Origin: Bacteroidales bacterium
Lineage (GTDB): Bacteria; Bacteroidota; Bacteroidia; Bacteroidales; UBA932
Reading direction: 5' to 3'
DNA length: 64,000 nt
Assembly: GCA_028724885.1 (NCBI GenBank)
Contig: JAQYTJ010000048.1
Span: forward strand, 1-64,000
A program made the position numbers and the translations under genes. This document shows positions 61,961-64,000 of this stretch, piece by piece (positions within the stretch are counted from its first letter, which is position 1; every line of letters begins with the position of its first letter). The notes beneath the pieces were generated by a model, which searched no databases, was not told the origin of the DNA, and saw only the letters and a program-made list of their open reading frames with translations.

Positions 61961-62248
61961 TTAAATATTATTCAGATATGTCTCTACTTCTTCCAGAAGC
62001 TTTTTAGCTTCAAATTCGGCTTCGTCGTACTTTTTCTGGCACACAAGCCTGCTGACAGTCTCGTTCAGGGCTACGAACGCTAGCTTGTCGGCAGTGGATT
62101 TGCTAGGATACTTTGCATCATAAGCAGCAAGCTTGGTGTTGACTGTCTCGGCGGCAATCCTCATCATTCGTTCTATTTCTGGGGTCGCAGCCTTCAAGGG
62201 ATACTGCGTCCCAGCAATCACAATAGTTATGCTCTGCTCTGTACTCAT
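61961..62248 (-). CDS. zapA: Cell division protein ZapA
   Basis: 95 residues. SITIVIAGTQYPLKAATPEIERMMRIAAETVNTKL, read as family order, is the ZapA N-terminal domain, and a helical C-terminus (SRLVCQKKYDEAEFEAKKLLEEVE) forms the coiled-coil dimer. ZapA bundles FtsZ filaments at the division ring. Its ATG overlaps the stop of the coiled-coil gene upstream (ATGA), and 6S RNA follows. Confidence 0.9.
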   Translation of the reverse strand: MSTEQSITIVIAGTQYPLKAATPEIERMMRIAAETVNTKLAAYDAKYPSKSTADKLAFVALNETVSRLVCQKKYDEAEFEAKKLLEEVETYLNNI

Positions 62249-62517
62249 TTCTCAAGTAATGCAATGCACCTATCAATTTCCTTGATCAGGCTATCTATTT
62301 TTTCTTTAGCTCCATCGTTACTATCAGTTTGAGCTTTAAAAGCTTCAGCAAGATGAAGATTGTCAATCTGTACTTCCAACTCTTCAATCTGCTTTTGGAA
62401 TTTGTCTCTATCAGCCTTGCACTGTTCGAGTTCGTCAAGGAGCTTGTCATTCTTCCCCCGTTCTTTCTCGTACAGGGCGATCAGCTTCTCGATATCTTTT
62501 TTTATACCTTCAAGCAT
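62245..62517 (-). CDS. Small coiled-coil protein, ZapB-like
   Basis: 90 residues from the ATG at 62517 (MLEGIKKDIEKL); an alternative ATG lies at 62532. The whole protein is predicted to be a coiled coil with heptads (IEKLIALYEKERGKNDKLLDELEQ; KFQKQIEELEVQIDNLHLAEAF). Position directly before zapA, with a 4-bp overlap, suggests a division protein in the manner of ZapB, but sequence alone gives no family. Confidence 0.75.
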   Translation of the reverse strand: MLEGIKKDIEKLIALYEKERGKNDKLLDELEQCKADRDKFQKQIEELEVQIDNLHLAEAFKAQTDSNDGAKEKIDSLIKEIDRCIALLEK

Positions 62518-62541
62518 AGCCTCAAAATACATCTTCCAATG

Positions 62542-62572
62542 CAAATTTATAGAAATATACTTAAATTTGCAA
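62542..62572 (-). promoter_or_regulatory. Promoter (-33 TTG, 20-bp spacer, -7 TAAATTTG) for zapB-like/zapA/6S
   Basis: On the minus strand TTG lies at 62572-62570 and TAAATTTG at 62549-62542. Predicted start near 62535 supports the ATG at 62517. Confidence 0.6.
62562..62569 (+). promoter_or_regulatory. -7 box for the CobW-type GTPase gene
   Basis: TAAATTTG, 26 bp before the ATG at 62596; divergent from and interleaved with the zapA promoter. Confidence 0.5.
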
Positions 62573-62595
62573 TCAATTTAATATTAATAATAAAC

Positions 62596-63741
62596 ATGAC
62601 CATAACTATAGAAAGAAGAGAAGTGCCTGTTCTTTTACTGACGGGTTATCTTGGCAGTGGGAAGACGACGCTGCTCAATAGGATATTATCCAACACGAAG
62701 GGAATTAAATTCGCGGTGATAGTCAATGATATAGGTGAAGTGAACATAGATGCGAGCCTCATCCAGAGCGGCGGGGTGGTCAACCAGCAGGACTCGAGCC
62801 TGGTGCCGCTGCAGAACGGCTGCATCTGCTGCACGCTAAAAGCCGATCTCGTGAATCAGCTGTCGGAATTATGCGTTTCCAGAAAATTCGATTACATAGT
62901 CATCGAGGCAAGCGGAATATGCGAGCCTGCCCCTATCGCGCAGACTATTAATATGATGCCGAACTTGGTTCCTCCATATGCCCAGAATGACATTCCTCGC
63001 CTGGACTGCATAGTGACGGTAGTAGACGCTCTCAGAATGAAGGATGAATTCGATAGCGGGAAGGCATTGACGAGAGAGAACATTCAGGAAGATGACTTGG
63101 AGAGCTTGGTGATCCAGCAGATTGAATTCTGCAACATGGTGCTGCTGAACAAGGCTTCCGATGTGCCGAAAGAAGACCTTGGCACAGTGAGGAGCATAGT
63201 GCATAATCTGAACCCGAAAGCCGTCATTTACGAATGTGACTATGGGAATATAGATCTGAACAAGATATTGAATACTAATCTGTTTAACTTCGACGAGGTG
63301 GCAACTTCCGCGGCATGGATAGCTGCAATAGAAGGGGACGAGGAGGTTGCCGAAGAGGGCGGAGAGGTTGAGGAATATGGAGTCGGCACCTACGTCTACT
63401 ATCGCCGTCCTGCGCTAGACATCAATAAATTCGACTACTTTGTAGCGAAGAAGTGGCCTAAGAATATCATAAGGGCTAAAGGAATATGTTATTTCTCGGA
63501 TGCCAAGGACAAATGCTATCTGTTCGAGCAGGCAGGAGCACAGAAATCCATAAAGAATGCCGGCCAGTGGTTTGCCGAGATGCCTGAGGATCAGCTGCAG
63601 GAAATGATGCTGCGGGACAAAAACCTTCGCCGCGACTGGGATCCTAAATATGGAGACAGAATGATCAAGATTGTTTTCATCGGCCAGCATCTGGACCGTG
63701 CTGAAATCGACCGCCTGATGGATGATTGTTTAGAGAAATAA
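62596..63741 (+). CDS. CobW/G3E-family GTPase (metallochaperone type)
   Basis: 381 residues. The P-loop is LTGYLGSGKTTLLNRIL (about 14-30). The family metal-binding motif C-x-C-C is present in QNGCICCTLKADL (about 73-85). Guanine specificity is suggested by VLLNKASDV, and the Walker-type VIEASGICEPAP is typical. The C-terminal CobW_C domain is present (about 255-375, YVYYRRPALDINKFDYF and GDRMIKIVFIGQ). A short acidic insertion (about 238-250, EEVAEEGGEVEE) is unusual. It delivers zinc or cobalt to a client protein; the client is not evident. The ATG at 62596 is used because the longer frame overlaps the divergent zapA promoter. Confidence 0.88.
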   Translation: MTITIERREVPVLLLTGYLGSGKTTLLNRILSNTKGIKFAVIVNDIGEVNIDASLIQSGGVVNQQDSSLVPLQNGCICCTLKADLVNQLSELCVSRKFDYIVIEASGICEPAPIAQTINMMPNLVPPYAQNDIPRLDCIVTVVDALRMKDEFDSGKALTRENIQEDDLESLVIQQIEFCNMVLLNKASDVPKEDLGTVRSIVHNLNPKAVIYECDYGNIDLNKILNTNLFNFDEVATSAAWIAAIEGDEEVAEEGGEVEEYGVGTYVYYRRPALDINKFDYFVAKKWPKNIIRAKGICYFSDAKDKCYLFEQAGAQKSIKNAGQWFAEMPEDQLQEMMLRDKNLRRDWDPKYGDRMIKIVFIGQHLDRAEIDRLMDDCLEK

Positions 63742-64000
63742 TGACCATGTCCGCCAGGTAAGCTGAAATTTTGGGGCGTTTTGCATAAGGCAATTGTTTT
63801 TTTGTATAAAAAAGTAATTTTTTTTTAGAAATATGCTCTTTTAGCACGGAAGTTGATTGGAGTAGCTGTACAGGTTAATGATTAGTAGTTAGTGTTCCTA
63901 AACTTGGCTATGAATTTTAATTCTCATAATCAAGTTGTGCAAAAGAGGCTAGCCCGTTGATGGGTGAGCCTCTTATTTTTATTGTGGGGTCCTTCGCTCC
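63742..64000. other. Intergenic region with a terminator hairpin, possible small RNA or leader
   Basis: No gene is seen. A T-rich stretch (about 63797-63836) is followed by a roughly 100-nt unstructured-looking part, then the hairpin AGAGGCT (63944-63950) with AGCCTCT (63967-63973), which has inner GCCC/GGGT pairing and is followed by TATTTTTATT. The hairpin looks like a plus-strand Rho-independent terminator with no gene before it, so a small RNA or an attenuated leader is possible. Confidence 0.45.

Overview
The window is a chromosomal segment from a member of the Bacteroidales, probably an uncultured gut or rumen lineage. The lineage call rests on Bacteroidetes-type promoters (-7 box TAnnTTTG, sometimes with a TTG about 19-20 bp upstream), A-rich leaders without Shine-Dalgarno sequences, a Bacteroidetes-type 6S RNA beside zapA, HU/CCDC81-like and NigD-like proteins, an ECF sigma / beta-barrel pair, rhaBAT, and exported GH2 and GH35 galactosidases. 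Genus or species cannot be fixed from the sequence alone.

Layout. 0-0.6 kb: an IS256-type transposase fragment abuts a truncated restriction-modification gene. 0.9-9.5 kb: nitrilase-family hydrolase, tRNA-Asn, an HU-like membrane-tethered protein with an acyl-ACP thioesterase and a Nudix hydrolase, then an operon of a DUF4922-SpoIID fusion, an AmpG-like transporter and NamZ (exo-muramidase). 9.5-18.4 kb: a decayed exported-protein gene, pdxB, a DciA-like gene, recF, a TPR protein, yebC, a SpoU methylase, glyA and a GH35 lipoprotein. 18.4-28.2 kb: a visibly AT-richer accessory island with a secreted protein of unknown function, a decayed IS66, a RiPP-like locus (GG-leader precursor, S41 peptidase, radical SAM gene cut off by the IS66), a decayed IS110 and a XamI-type restriction-modification pair. 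28.3-43.6 kb: GH2 beta-galactosidase with a phosphoesterase/PQQ-repeat protein, dipeptide epimerase with transglutaminase, an ECF sigma operon with a NigD-like lipoprotein and a barrel protein, and an AmgK-RapZ / MurU / MscL operon. 43.7-49.7 kb: secA, bactofilin, tRNA-Gly, tRNA-Arg, rplS and an outer-membrane protein. 49.7-56.2 kb: a 5'-nucleotidase-like lipoprotein and the rhamnose regulon (AraC regulator, rhaB, rhaA, rhaT). 56.4-58.1 kb: a three-gene XRE / ImmA-IrrE / PIN module behind an inverted-repeat operator. 58.1-63.7 kb: dsbD, rny, 6S RNA, zapA, a ZapB-like coiled coil and a CobW-type GTPase.

How it fits together. Three separate loci point to peptidoglycan salvage. NamZ releases MurNAc, an AmpG-like permease imports muropeptide sugars, an AmgK-type kinase plus MurU would convert MurNAc to UDP-MurNAc, and a dipeptide epimerase would recycle L-Ala-D-Glu. 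The most unusual architectures are the fusion of a MurNAc/GlcNAc kinase-like domain to the amino-sugar-sensing C-terminal domain of RapZ, and the fusion of a HIT/GalT-like DUF4922 domain to a SpoIID domain without a signal peptide.

The most interesting accessory systems are the interrupted RiPP locus at 21.5-24.0 kb and the XRE/ImmA/PIN module at 56.4-58.1 kb. A family of palindromic intergenic repeats with the core CCTGAACTTGATTCAGG occurs at four or more places and in one case supplies the stop codon of pdxB.
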